From JAQVEM01 sp964616545 (GTDB lineage Bacteria; Actinomycetota; Humimicrobiia; Humimicrobiales; Humimicrobiaceae): a stretch of 64,000 nucleotides of DNA. The stretch spans positions 91,797-155,796 of the forward strand of contig CAZTUA010000027.1 in assembly GCA_964616545.1 (NCBI GenBank). Reading direction: 5' to 3'. This document shows, piece after piece, positions 25,487 through 34,851 of this stretch; the first letter of the stretch is position 1; the number at the start of each line of letters is the position of its first letter. The notes under the pieces were generated by a model. It was given only the letters and a program-made list of their open reading frames with translations. It did not search any database and had not been told where the DNA came from. A program made the translations under genes and the position numbers.

Positions 25487-26494
25487 TTATGCAACCACCA
25501 TATTTCTGCCTCCAGCTTTTGCTCTGTACAGTGCATCATCGGCGTGTTTTAGAAGGTCTTCGTTTTTAGTTGCATCAAATGGAAAATTGGCAACTCCCAC
25601 GCTTATTGTGAGGACGCTGCGGGGTTTTATAATTTCTTCCCCTTCAAACTTACTTTTAACCACGACTTCGCGTAACCTTTCAGCAAAAATTCTGGCGTTT
25701 TCCTTATTGGTCTCGCTGCAGATAACAGAAAATTCTTCCCCGCCATAACGGTATACCCTATCGGTATTTCTTTTGTTCTCCAGAAAAATTTTTCCTATTT
25801 TCCTTAAAACCATATCTCCCATCTGGTGGCCGTGGACATCATTATATTTTTTAAAAAAGTCAATGTCTATCATCAAAAGCGACATGCTCCTGGCATACCT
25901 TATGGCTTCATTTAATGTGTCCCTTAAGTCTATGTCAAACTTTCTCCTGTTAAAAACACCTGTCAGCTCATCCACCAGCGTTAATTTTTTTATTTTTTCA
26001 TAATTCAGCGCTCTCTCTATGGCAACTGAAATTTCATGAGCCAGTATGTTTAAAAAATATTCATGTCTATCTGAAAAGGCGTTTGTCTTTTTTGAATCAA
26101 TATAGATAATTCCTTTTACTTCATCCTTAACTATAATGGGTATGCATATCATGGAAGTTGTTTTTTCTCCTTTAGGAATGCTGTACTTAAAATATGAGCT
26201 CTCTATGTTGCCGATGAAAAGCTTGTTTTTTGTGGATAATATATACTTTACAAGCGGCATTTCTTTGTGAAACTCTACCTGCCTGATGCTATTCCCAAAT
26301 CCGATTTCACTTTGAAGTTTGACCCTGTCGCCATCTATAAGGATTATGGCGCATCCGTTACAATTAATCACTTTAAAGACCCTGTCAACAATTAAGTCGC
26401 ATACCTTTTTTAATTCCAGCTCTGAACCAATAGAGCTTGCTATTCCGTAGATGGCCTTTAGTATTTTCAGGTCAATGCTGTCTTTATTATCCAT
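25487..26494 (-). CDS. GAF-GGDEF diguanylate cyclase
   Basis: A 335-residue signalling protein. A GAF domain covers about 15-165 (GSELELKKVCDLIVDRVFKV to the ICIPIIVKDEVKGIIYID strand). A GGDEF domain covers about 170-335: LTGVFNRRKF, IDFFKKYND, HQMGD and the active-site loop YRYGGEEF. An RNTD stretch five residues before GGEEF fits the RxxD inhibitory site, so product inhibition by c-di-GMP is likely. The enzyme should make c-di-GMP from GTP in response to a ligand or redox cue at the GAF domain. It has no transmembrane helix. The ATG has a weak ribosome site. It is a single gene next to an IS. Confidence 0.92.
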   Translation of the reverse strand: MDNKDSIDLKILKAIYGIASSIGSELELKKVCDLIVDRVFKVINCNGCAIILIDGDRVKLQSEIGFGNSIRQVEFHKEMPLVKYILSTKNKLFIGNIESSYFKYSIPKGEKTTSMICIPIIVKDEVKGIIYIDSKKTNAFSDRHEYFLNILAHEISVAIERALNYEKIKKLTLVDELTGVFNRRKFDIDLRDTLNEAIRYARSMSLLMIDIDFFKKYNDVHGHQMGDMVLRKIGKIFLENKRNTDRVYRYGGEEFSVICSETNKENARIFAERLREVVVKSKFEGEEIIKPRSVLTISVGVANFPFDATKNEDLLKHADDALYRAKAGGRNMVVA

Positions 26495-26699
26495 TACTCA
26501 TTTAAAAAATAAATATTGCAGTCCGTTATTTCAAAATATTAATTTAAACAGATGTTTTCACCCAGAATCTTCTATTTATTATAAATCTTTAAAATTATTT
26601 ATTCTACTTTTTTAATGCTTATACCGGAAAGACATGGTCAGACGGAAAATTTATTAGGGAGAATCTAAACCAATTCCAGGATGTTGCCATACTGCAGCC

Positions 26700-26724
26700 G
26701 ATACCGTCAAGTCTTTTGTGTAAA
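26700..26724 (+). repeat. IS256-family left inverted repeat
   Basis: The sequence starts GATACCGTCAAG and ends in TTTTGTGTAAA. It pairs with the complement of 27976-28000, with mismatches at five of 25 positions, and includes the end of the transposase gene. Confidence 0.75.
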
Positions 26725-27897
26725 TTCTTTTACTGGCTTATCCTTCCATACTTTATTTAAATGGGACATGACCCCATAGATAATTCTTGAGCAACTTTTA
26801 TCATTCTCAAAACAACTAATAGGCCTTGTTCTTCTTCTAACCTCCCTAAAGGATCTTTCTATTGCATTGGTGGTTCTTATCTTTTTCCAGGCAGGCCTGG
26901 GGTAATCAAAAAAGGTAAGCATGCTTTCAATATCTTTAGAAAGACATTCTACCGCCTTCGGGTAAATATTCTTGTAGCCGGCTACCCAGTTTCTGTATAT
27001 GGCAGTAGCGGATTTCTTATTTTCTGCAAGGTAGATCTTTTTTGCTTCAAAAAGACAGGTAGGATGTGCTTTCTTTGGTAGTTTTGATGCAATATTTCTG
27101 AGCTTGTGCACCCAGCATCTCTGGATAGGGGTAAATGGATATACAGTATTAACTGCCAGCATTAAAGCCCTGTTTCCGTCAATGGTTACAAGGCTGAGAT
27201 TCTTTCCTTTTAATCCTCTTCTGTATAGATTATCCACAAACATATACCAGCTTTCTTCTGATTCATTTTTAGCAATTCTAAAGGATATCAGTTCCTTCAC
27301 ACCTTCCTTTGTAACCCCGTAGGCCACAAGTACTGTCTTTTTATTGTTGTTTTCAAGGGATTTTACCCTTAAGTTTATACCGTCAAAGAAAAGGTAGCTG
27401 TATCTATCCTCCAGCGGGCAGGTGTGAAAGGCTCTTACAAGGCCGTCTAAGCTTTTGGCAATATTTGATACAGTCTGAGCGCTTACCTTTTGTCCTATTA
27501 CATCTTCTAAGACTTCTCCTATTCTTCTGGTGGATATTCCTGCCAGAAAGCAGTCCTTTATCAGATTAGTAAGGCTTACCTCTTTTCTTTTGTATTTTTT
27601 TATTATTTTGCTTTCAAGTTTTACCAGCCTGTTTCTTGGTACTTTAATATCTTCTATTGTGCCCAGGGTGGTCTCTAAGTTTCTGTAGTAGTAGCCATTA
27701 CGGTAATCAATCCTTGCTTTGTATCTTGCATGGCGGGGAGCTTTAAGGGCAATTTCCTGCTCTTCGGCAAGGCATCCTTCTATTAGTTTTTTTAAATATA
27801 TTTTAGTTTCCAGTTTTAGGTCCCCCCAGATTTCTTCTTCTGTAATCTTTACTTCTCTCCATAATTGAGCTAATCTTAGGCTTGAGAGATCTCTCAT
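26707..27897 (-). CDS. IS256-family (mutator type) transposase
   Basis: A 396-residue DDE transposase without visible damage. The catalytic residues sit in FFDGINLRV (first Asp), LVTIDGNRALM (second Asp) and NAIERSFREVRRRTRP (Glu, with the family's conserved RxxRR region). The N-terminal helical DNA-binding part contains RIDYRNGYYYRNLETTLG and the KVPRNRL turn typical of the mutator group. AAAGGA precedes the ATG. The 3' end of the gene overlaps the left inverted repeat, as is usual. With intact motifs the element may still be mobile. Confidence 0.95.
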   Translation of the reverse strand: MRDLSSLRLAQLWREVKITEEEIWGDLKLETKIYLKKLIEGCLAEEQEIALKAPRHARYKARIDYRNGYYYRNLETTLGTIEDIKVPRNRLVKLESKIIKKYKRKEVSLTNLIKDCFLAGISTRRIGEVLEDVIGQKVSAQTVSNIAKSLDGLVRAFHTCPLEDRYSYLFFDGINLRVKSLENNNKKTVLVAYGVTKEGVKELISFRIAKNESEESWYMFVDNLYRRGLKGKNLSLVTIDGNRALMLAVNTVYPFTPIQRCWVHKLRNIASKLPKKAHPTCLFEAKKIYLAENKKSATAIYRNWVAGYKNIYPKAVECLSKDIESMLTFFDYPRPAWKKIRTTNAIERSFREVRRRTRPISCFENDKSCSRIIYGVMSHLNKVWKDKPVKEFTQKT

Positions 27898-27975
27898 GGC
27901 GTATTCCTTTCTTTTAGTTTTTTACAAAATTATTATTTGAAAGGATACGCCTCTTATTTATTTTTTTAAATTATT

Positions 27976-28000
27976 TTTACACATAAAATTTTACGTTATC
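27976..28000 (-). repeat. IS256-family right inverted repeat
   Basis: Read on the minus strand this end begins GATAACGTAAAA and continues to TGTGTAAA, mirroring the left repeat. It lies about 80 bases upstream of the transposase start. Confidence 0.75.
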
Positions 28001-28111
28001 TAAATAATTATCCAGGCTGCCGGTTACTGAAAATCTTTTCTATAAAAACATTCAATTAATAGATATTAGATGAGGTATTTTAGGACGGTGCTATTAAATA
28101 CCTGTAAAAGA

Positions 28112-28582
28112 TTACAGGCCGAAGGTGCTTTTTACATCTGCAAGCAGGCTATTCTGTATGCTCTCCATATTGACTCTGTCCTTTTCTTTCATATGGTCAT
28201 AATTATATATATGAAGGATACCGTGTATTATAAGCATTATTATCTCCAGAGTAAGATTCCAGTCTTTGCCCTCAGCGGAAACATTGGACTTTGCAACTTC
28301 CGGACATATAAATATTTCACCTATTGTTATAGTGCAGGGACCTTCTCCGGGAGTCAGACTCTCTTTATCTGAAATATATGAAAAAGAAAGAACATCAGTT
28401 TTGCTGTCCACATTTCTGTATTTTTTATTCAGTTTCCTTATTTCTCCGCTGTCTGAAAAAATGACGTTCAGCTGGCTCGTGGGATCTTTATCAAATTTGC
28501 CTGAGACATATTCAGAGACTTTTTTTATTAAATCCAGGTTAAGCTCTACCCTGCTCTGGATATTAATTAATTCTATTTTCAC
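28112..28582 (-). CDS. ybeY: Endoribonuclease YbeY
   Basis: A 156-residue YbeY metalloprotein, which acts in 16S rRNA 3'-end maturation and ribosome quality control. The metal site HGILHIYNYDH (H-x3-H-x5-H) near residue 118 is complete, and the core LNKKYRNVDSKTDVLSFSY with IGEIFICPEVA is conserved. Translation starts at GTG (28580-28582), which shares bases with the TGA of the upstream pgpH gene, so translation is coupled. The order phoH-pgpH-ybeY is common across bacteria. The next genes in that order (dgkA/cdd/era) are absent here; an IS lies downstream instead. Confidence 0.95.
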   Translation of the reverse strand: MKIELINIQSRVELNLDLIKKVSEYVSGKFDKDPTSQLNVIFSDSGEIRKLNKKYRNVDSKTDVLSFSYISDKESLTPGEGPCTITIGEIFICPEVAKSNVSAEGKDWNLTLEIIMLIIHGILHIYNYDHMKEKDRVNMESIQNSLLADVKSTFGL

Positions 28583-30777
28583 CTGGTCTCATCTCTTCTC
28601 TCAAATTCCTCTTTTGTTTTAATTTCTGATTCATCATATGAAATACGCGAGTGGTATATTGATATCAGCCCGTCAATAATTGTTTTTCTTACCGTATCAA
28701 TTTCTTTTAAGGTTATGCTGGTTTCGCTTAACTGACCATCCTTTAGCCTATCGTCAAAAATATCATTTACCATCTGCTCGATTTTCCTGGGCGTTACTTT
28801 TTCAATTGACCTGACTGCTGCTTCTGTTGAATCAGCCAGCATAAGTATTGCAGCTTCTTTGCTCTGGGGTTTTTTCGCAGGATAACGGAAATGCTCTTTA
28901 AGGCCGTTTGAAACACCGTTGCCGTTAGCAGCCATTTCCTTGTCCTTCTGTTTTTTATAAAAATACGTGATTATTGAATTTCCATGATGCTGGGAAATAA
29001 TATTTAAAACTTTCCTTGGAATCTTGTTCTTTCTTGCCAGCTCAAGCCCATCCTTTATATGATTGGATATAATATGCCTGCTCATTGATGGATTTAAACG
29101 GTCATGAATATTTTCAATATTGGATTGATTTTCGTAAAAATACTCAGGCCTTTTCATCTTTCCGAGGTCATGATATAGAGCAGCTACTTTTACAAGTAAT
29201 GAATCGGCATCTATTGCTTTTGCCGCATTCTCTGCAAGGTGGCCGACAAGTATACTGTGATTATAAGTACCCGGTGCCGACATTAAAAGTTTTTTAAGCA
29301 GGGGCTGGTCGGTATTAGAAAGTTCCAGAAGGCCCATTGCTGTTACAACATTAAAAGTAGACTCGATAAATGGCAGGAATCCTATTGCGATAACCGCACA
29401 GATAATACCGTTAATTAACCCCAGTACTGTATAGAGAACAATTGTCTCAAGCTGGCCGCCAATCAGGTTAATTGTTAAAAACAGAAAAGCAAGGATAAGC
29501 GAGCTGAAAAATCCTGCTCTCATTACGGCCGAACGCTGGGAGACTTTTGAGACCATATAAGTGGAAAAAATTCCACCCAGTATGTATGCTATGGTCAGAC
29601 TGAAATCAAAATCAGTCGCAATGCCTGCAAATATCCCCAGGCAAATCGTCAGCATCATTGCCATCCGTGGATTAAACAGTATGGTGCTGATGAGCGATGC
29701 CGCAATAACAGGGAATAAATAATTCCAGAAATTCAAATGTATTGATGATAAAATTGTAAGGGCTTTTATCAATGCTGTAAATATCACTACAAGAAGTGAG
29801 TTGATAACCAGTTTTTTCGTATTATTGAATATATTTAAATTAAATTTAAAAATATAAAATCCAAACAGGAACAGAACTGTTGAAGATATGAAAAAGATAT
29901 ACAGGAGCCTTTTCCAGTTAAATCCCGTCTGGAGCAAGCCCAGCTGGGTTAATACAAGGATATCAGCTTCATTGACTATTTCCCCTTCAAAAACAATTGT
30001 CTGACCCTCAAGTACTGACACTCTGTGAGGAGAAGTATTTAGCCTGGCTTCCATTCTTGCTTTTTCTGTAGCAACCGGGTCAAAAACTGCTGTAGCTTTG
30101 ATATTATTTTCCAGAACACTGGTTATTACGGGGATATGCTCGTCTTTTATATCATCATCTTCCCTGGCAAGATTGATGGCCCTATTCTTGGCAATGTCAA
30201 GCTCGGTAGGCTTTATCTCTTCCTTCATTACCTCTCTTGCAATATCCTGGCTTCTGGACATAAGCAGGTTGAGTTCACCTGCTGAAAGACTGAGGGCAAG
30301 AGAAATGACCGAATTTGTGTACTGGCCGCCCAGAAGATTATTCATATAATCAATCTTTTCTTCAAAGGTTTTGTCCTCTTTTTTCTGGACTATCCCGGTT
30401 AAAAGATAGAAATACCTTACCTGGTAAAGTGCTCCCTCTTCACCGCTTAATACATCTATATCGTAGACATATATGTCTTCTACCTCTGCTTCATTTTTAT
30501 TCCTGTCTTCTTCGGTTTTTTCAACATCCTCAAATTCAATGTTCCTGGTTGCCTTAACAGTCCGCGGGCTGGGTTTCCCGAGTTCTATCCCTATATCCGG
30601 AGCATAATTATATGAAAGGCTGACAACTACCAGGCCAAGTGTCATAATGAATATATAAATTCTCTGGGCAATCTTGCTTCTAAATGAAAAATACCTGACT
30701 ATAAAATTCTTCAGCCTGCCAGGTTTGCTATTTCCATTTTCCTTAAATTCTTTATTTTTTTTATTTCTGGCTATCAT
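28579..30777 (-). CDS. pgpH: 7TM-HD family phosphohydrolase, PgpH-like c-di-AMP phosphodiesterase
   Basis: About 732 residues. One N-terminal transmembrane helix is followed by an extracytoplasmic region of about 220 residues (7TMR-HDED), a group of about seven transmembrane helices (about 300-490), then a C-terminal cytoplasmic HD domain with the metal-binding AALYHDLGKMKRPEYF, HIISNHIKDG and ISQHHGNS. PgpH-type proteins cleave c-di-AMP to pApA. Starts are GTG at 30786 or ATG at 30775-30777; neither has a clear ribosome site, and the ATG is chosen. The gene lies between phoH (about 95 bases) and ybeY (overlap). Confidence 0.9.
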   Translation of the reverse strand: MIARNKKNKEFKENGNSKPGRLKNFIVRYFSFRSKIAQRIYIFIMTLGLVVVSLSYNYAPDIGIELGKPSPRTVKATRNIEFEDVEKTEEDRNKNEAEVEDIYVYDIDVLSGEEGALYQVRYFYLLTGIVQKKEDKTFEEKIDYMNNLLGGQYTNSVISLALSLSAGELNLLMSRSQDIAREVMKEEIKPTELDIAKNRAINLAREDDDIKDEHIPVITSVLENNIKATAVFDPVATEKARMEARLNTSPHRVSVLEGQTIVFEGEIVNEADILVLTQLGLLQTGFNWKRLLYIFFISSTVLFLFGFYIFKFNLNIFNNTKKLVINSLLVVIFTALIKALTILSSIHLNFWNYLFPVIAASLISTILFNPRMAMMLTICLGIFAGIATDFDFSLTIAYILGGIFSTYMVSKVSQRSAVMRAGFFSSLILAFLFLTINLIGGQLETIVLYTVLGLINGIICAVIAIGFLPFIESTFNVVTAMGLLELSNTDQPLLKKLLMSAPGTYNHSILVGHLAENAAKAIDADSLLVKVAALYHDLGKMKRPEYFYENQSNIENIHDRLNPSMSRHIISNHIKDGLELARKNKIPRKVLNIISQHHGNSIITYFYKKQKDKEMAANGNGVSNGLKEHFRYPAKKPQSKEAAILMLADSTEAAVRSIEKVTPRKIEQMVNDIFDDRLKDGQLSETSITLKEIDTVRKTIIDGLISIYHSRISYDESEIKTKEEFERRDETR

Positions 30778-30872
30778 TTTAATCACATATAAAATATATT
30801 TATTATCTCTATTATATCTACCTGATTATTTCTTTCTGCTACTTTTTATATTCTATTTATTCCTCCATTTAA

Positions 30873-31844
30873 TTACTTCTTATTTTTTTCACCATACACT
30901 TTATAAGCATCTACTATTTTCTGCACCAGCTCATGCCTCACCACATCTTTTGAGGTAAGATATACAAATTCTATTCCGTTTATTCCTTTTAAAATCTTTT
31001 CCACCATAATCAGCCCTGAAACCCTGTCCTGGGGAAGGTCAATTTGTGTAATATCTCCGGTTACGACTATTTTTGAGCCGAATCCAAGTCTTGTAAGAAA
31101 CATCTTCATCTGCTCGGGAGATGCATTCTGTGCCTCATCAAGGATAATAAAGGAATCATTTAAAGTCCTGCCCCTCATATAAGCAAGCGGGACTACTTCA
31201 ATTATTCCCATATCTCTGTACTGCTGGAATTTTTCCACATCCAGCATCTCATAAAGAGCATCATAAAGCGGACGTAGATAAGGATTTACCTTATCATAAA
31301 TATCACCGGGTAAGAATCCGAGCTTTTCTCCTGCTTCAACCACCGGTTTTATTAAAATAATGCGCCCTACCTTATCCTCTTTTAATGCTTCAACGGCAAG
31401 GGCCAGCGCCAGGTAGGTTTTCCCCGTCCCTGCCGGACCTATTCCGAATACAATTGTATTTTCCTGAATTGCTTCAATATATTTCTTCTGGCCTATTGTT
31501 CTCGGTTTAATTTTTTTACCGCTGTTTACAACTATGCTGCTCTTAAATACTTCATGAGGCTGCAGGTTTGATTTATCTTCCATAATCTTTATTGAATCAC
31601 TTATCTTCTGGGAATTCAATTTCTGGCCAAGGTTTATCTGCAGCGCCAGCTCTTCAATTAACCTTGCTACTTCTTTTACGTTTTTACTTTTTCCAGTTAT
31701 CTCAAGGTCATTTCCGAGTACAAAAACCTCCACATTATATTTTCTCTCAATCACGCGCAGCATCTCATCCCTGCTTCCAATAAGCTCTACCATTGAATGC
31801 CCGCCCTTAAAATCAATACTTAATTTTTGTTTTACCGAAGACAA
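30873..31844 (-). CDS. phoH: PhoH-family ATPase
   Basis: A 323-residue PhoH-type P-loop protein. A short N-terminal KH-like part (MLRVIERKYNVEVFVLGNDLEITG) precedes the ATPase: Walker A GIGPAGTGKTYLA near 130, IILIKPVVEAGEKLGFLPGD, Walker B FIILDEAQN, and the VVTGDITQIDLP sensor. The function of PhoH is thought to be RNA-linked, in line with its place before ybeY. It starts with TTG at 31842-31844 after an ideal AAAAGGAG, with no ATG that fits better. It is the first of phoH-pgpH-ybeY. Confidence 0.93.
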   Translation of the reverse strand: MSSVKQKLSIDFKGGHSMVELIGSRDEMLRVIERKYNVEVFVLGNDLEITGKSKNVKEVARLIEELALQINLGQKLNSQKISDSIKIMEDKSNLQPHEVFKSSIVVNSGKKIKPRTIGQKKYIEAIQENTIVFGIGPAGTGKTYLALALAVEALKEDKVGRIILIKPVVEAGEKLGFLPGDIYDKVNPYLRPLYDALYEMLDVEKFQQYRDMGIIEVVPLAYMRGRTLNDSFIILDEAQNASPEQMKMFLTRLGFGSKIVVTGDITQIDLPQDRVSGLIMVEKILKGINGIEFVYLTSKDVVRHELVQKIVDAYKVYGEKNKK

Positions 31845-31939
31845 AATAAACTCCTTTTAGAAGATTTCTTTTTTTGTAATTATAAATATACAGGAAGTTA
31901 CATATTACAGAAACTATTATAGTAGAAAATATAAAATTT

Positions 31940-32284
31940 TTAGCCTGGAGGCCAGTTAAATTTTCTTTTTCCCATTATGTGAAAATGCAGATGATTTACG
32001 CTCTGCCCTGCACCGGTACCTGTATTGGTTACTACTCTGAAACCTTCCCCGTCAAGTCCCATTTCAAGTGCGACCTTAGTGATTGCTTCCAGTAACTCTT
32101 TTATTATTCCAGAGTCCAGCTTTTCTATTTCCAGTATTGAGCTAACATGTTTTTTGGGAACAGCCAGAAGATGCACCGGTGCCACTGGCGATATATCTTT
32201 AAATATTAAAATATTATCATTTTCAAATACTATATTACTTTTAATTTCCTTATTTATAATTTTGCAAAAAAGACAATCTTCCAT
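31940..32284 (-). CDS. HIT family (HINT-type) nucleotide-binding protein
   Basis: A 114-residue histidine-triad protein. CLFCKIINKEI at the start carries the zinc-type Cys pair of the HINT group, DISPVAPVHLLAVPKKHV is the core, and the triad HLHFHIMG stands near the C-terminus. Members hydrolyse nucleoside phosphoramidates such as AMP-lysine. It lies about 95 bases before phoH in the same direction, as in actinobacterial gene order. AGAAGG stands upstream at a slightly long distance from the ATG. Confidence 0.93.
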   Translation of the reverse strand: MEDCLFCKIINKEIKSNIVFENDNILIFKDISPVAPVHLLAVPKKHVSSILEIEKLDSGIIKELLEAITKVALEMGLDGEGFRVVTNTGTGAGQSVNHLHFHIMGKRKFNWPPG

Positions 32285-32465
32285 TTTATTTTTATATCCT
32301 TCTATTTACAGAATCCTTTTTTAAAATTCTATATTTTATATTTTTATAAAATTGCTTTTATACTTTTTTACAACCAATCCTATTCTAAAGGGGAGATTAT
32401 ACTATTTTTTTAAATTTTTACAACTTATATAAATTTTAAAAAATATAAATAAATTTCTTAAAATT

Positions 32466-33911
32466 CTAGCATAACTTTCCAGAGAGACCGTTTTTGCAGA
32501 TTGAATCTGTGGTGACCTGCACTATCTTTCCTTTTAACCTGTCAAACCTTTCTGTATCCATTTTAAAATAAACCCTGATATAATTTCCGGAGGTTCCGCT
32601 TACAAGAATAGAATTACATTTACTTTTTAAATCTGTAATAACGTTATCCCTGCTCTTTGTGCCGGCAATACTTTTGCACCTGTTTGCTTCCTCGCAGACT
32701 ACATCCAGTACCTTCCCGGTATTACTTTTCAGATAACTGATTCTCAGCTCATCCCCCAGGTTCCTTAAAATTACACTTCTCCGGGATTTAACCTTTTCAT
32801 CCACCTGGCCGGCCATCATGCAGGCTGCTGTGTGCTCTCTCCGGGAATATTTAAAAACATGGATCTTGCTGAAAGCAACCTTCTTTATTACATCAGCAGT
32901 CCGGGTAAAATCATCATCCCCCTCACCCGGAAATCCTACCATTATATCGGTAGTCAATGCTATACCGGGAAATAGCTCCCTGACCCTATCTATTTTTTTT
33001 AAATAATATCCTGAATTATACGGCCTTCCCATAAGCTTTAATACCCTGTCGCTCCCGCTCTGCAGAGGAATGTGAAGATGAGGAGCAATACGCTTTTTAT
33101 TTCTTTTAAGGACATCAAGAAGACGGTTTCCGATTTCATTTATTTCAATGGAACTTATCCTTATCCTTTTTATATCAGTCTCTTTAATAATTCTATCCAG
33201 CAGTTCTGCAAGGTCGGAAGCTATAATATTCGGGTATGGACTGCTTACTTTTGAACTTACGGTATCTGTATTTGCCAGATTTAAGCTTCCCGCATCAAAA
33301 TCCACTCCGTATTTCCCTATATGGATTCCCGTAAGGACAACTTCCTCAAAACCACAGCTCTGGAGTTCTGTTATTCTCTTAAGGATATCTTTTAAGGGGA
33401 CACTTTTATATCCGCCCCTTACCACTGGAACTATACAGTAGGCGCAATTCTGCTCACAGCCATCCTGTACCTTGACCAGCGGCCTTGAATGTGTGCCTCC
33501 GTATTTGCCGCACTGTGGGACACCGCCCGCTGCCTCATCCGCAATTAAATCCGGAATCCCTGCTTCTGCAGCTCTCTCTTCAATTAAATCAGGAATCCTG
33601 TACTTATCTTTATTTTTAACCATAAAGTCAATCCCGCACTCTTTTAAAAAGCTCCTGTTAAATACAACAAAACAGCCCATAACAAGAATTCTGCTGTCTT
33701 TATTTTCTGCTTTGATTCTTCTTATCAGCTGCCTTGCTTTTCTATCGCTCTGCGAGGTTACCGTGCATGTGTTTACCAGGCACCAGTCAGGGTTCCGGCT
33801 CCTGGAAACAGGCTCCATTCCCTTTTTCTGCAATTCTTCCGCAATAAAATCAGATTCACTCTGGTTTACTTTGCATCCAAGAGTATCTATAGAAAATTTT
33901 ATTTTTCTCAT
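32466..33911 (-). CDS. mtaB: tRNA t6A37 methylthiotransferase MtaB
   Basis: A 481-residue radical SAM methylthiotransferase. The N-terminal UPF0004 domain begins FSIDTLGCKVNQSE, with further Cys in VNTCTV and MGCF for one 4Fe-4S cluster. The radical SAM motif is CEQNCAYC (C-x4-C-x2-C spacing as written), followed by GGYKSVPLKDI. The C-terminal TRAM-like part is present but divergent. TLGCKVN and length fit the MtaB branch, which makes ms2t6A from t6A; the t6A genes tsaB/D/E are near the right end of this window. An insertion of about 25 residues after TGIHIGKYG is unusual. It is two bases after rsmE. Confidence 0.92.
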   Translation of the reverse strand: MRKIKFSIDTLGCKVNQSESDFIAEELQKKGMEPVSRSRNPDWCLVNTCTVTSQSDRKARQLIRRIKAENKDSRILVMGCFVVFNRSFLKECGIDFMVKNKDKYRIPDLIEERAAEAGIPDLIADEAAGGVPQCGKYGGTHSRPLVKVQDGCEQNCAYCIVPVVRGGYKSVPLKDILKRITELQSCGFEEVVLTGIHIGKYGVDFDAGSLNLANTDTVSSKVSSPYPNIIASDLAELLDRIIKETDIKRIRISSIEINEIGNRLLDVLKRNKKRIAPHLHIPLQSGSDRVLKLMGRPYNSGYYLKKIDRVRELFPGIALTTDIMVGFPGEGDDDFTRTADVIKKVAFSKIHVFKYSRREHTAACMMAGQVDEKVKSRRSVILRNLGDELRISYLKSNTGKVLDVVCEEANRCKSIAGTKSRDNVITDLKSKCNSILVSGTSGNYIRVYFKMDTERFDRLKGKIVQVTTDSICKNGLSGKLC

Positions 33912-33913
33912 TT

Positions 33914-34645
33914 CTAATTTCCAATCAGGTAATCCAGTACGGATAAAAAATAAATTGCTGCTGTTTCAGAGCGGTAAATATTTTCCCCCAGTCTTATCTC
34001 CCTTGCACCGTTCTTTTTAAGAAATTCTACCTCGCCGGCCTCGAAACCGCCCTCAGGACCTATTATACAGGCAATACTTGAAACATCTGATGAGGCTTTC
34101 AGAGTTTCTGCGAGATTTTCACTGTCAGCATCACTTTCTTCATAGGGAACATAAAAAAGCCCGTATCCGCAGGTATTTATGCTGTAAATATCTTCTGGCT
34201 CGGTAACCTTACACTTAAAATCCCTCTTACACTGCTTTGAGGCTCCGTCAGATATTTTCTGCCATCTGATTATTTTACCGGAAATTTTTTTACTGTCTGC
34301 AACAACCCTTTTGCTCCTGACCGGTATAATTCTATCCACTCCTATTTCGGTTGATTTCTGGATCACAAATTCCATTGAATTCTTTTTAAGTATGCACTGA
34401 AAAAGGATAAGCTGCGGAAGCTTTCTTTTTATTTGTTTTTTATCCTTTACAATTAATGTGGCACTGGATTTTCCTATATCCAGAATTTCTGTTCTGTATT
34501 TATACTCATTATTATCAGATATATAAACTGTGTCCCCAGCCCTGCTTCTGAGAACGTTCCTAAGATGGTTTAGGTCCTCTCCGCTTATTTTTATTTTATT
34601 TTCCTCAATATTACCACTGTCTGTAAAAAAATACGGATAACTCAT
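33914..34645 (-). CDS. rsmE: 16S rRNA m3U1498 methyltransferase RsmE
   Basis: About 243 residues. The N-terminal PUA-like part (PYFFTDSGNIEENKIKISG, DLNHLRNVLRSRAGD) is followed by the SPOUT methyltransferase domain: EFVIQKSTEIGVDRIIPV, a SKQCKRD stretch, CIIGPEGGFEAGEVEFL and the C-terminal knot LGENIYRSETAA. It methylates U1498 of 16S rRNA. Of two in-frame ATGs, that at 34643-34645 has AGGAT at a good distance and is preferred to 34666. It lies between dnaJ (about 200 bases upstream) and mtaB. Confidence 0.93.
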   Translation of the reverse strand: MSYPYFFTDSGNIEENKIKISGEDLNHLRNVLRSRAGDTVYISDNNEYKYRTEILDIGKSSATLIVKDKKQIKRKLPQLILFQCILKKNSMEFVIQKSTEIGVDRIIPVRSKRVVADSKKISGKIIRWQKISDGASKQCKRDFKCKVTEPEDIYSINTCGYGLFYVPYEESDADSENLAETLKASSDVSSIACIIGPEGGFEAGEVEFLKKNGAREIRLGENIYRSETAAIYFLSVLDYLIGN

Positions 34646-34851
34646 TATCGCTTTATCCTGCTTCATTCATTTGATACATATATCTGATAATTATAACGTA
34701 ACGTCCACAATAATTATAACAATCATGATTGTAAATTATAAATAAGACAGCCGTAATTATATACTATAATGTGGTTAAACTGGCAGTATTATTAAGAAGC
34801 AATGATTAAAGATATTTTTTATTTTAAAAATTTTCTTATTAAAAAAATTTC

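Larger units (their letters stand above)
26700..28000 (-). mobile_element. IS256-family insertion sequence
   Basis: A complete-looking element of 1301 bases bounded by imperfect 25-base inverted repeats (26700-26724 and 27976-28000, 20 of 25 matching, both beginning GATA and containing TGTGTAAA). It carries one transposase gene on the minus strand. The bases next to the two ends (CTGCAGCC on the left, TAAATAAT on the right) do not match, so no target duplication of the 8-9 bases usual for the family is visible: the element is old or has been through a rearrangement. Confidence 0.85.
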
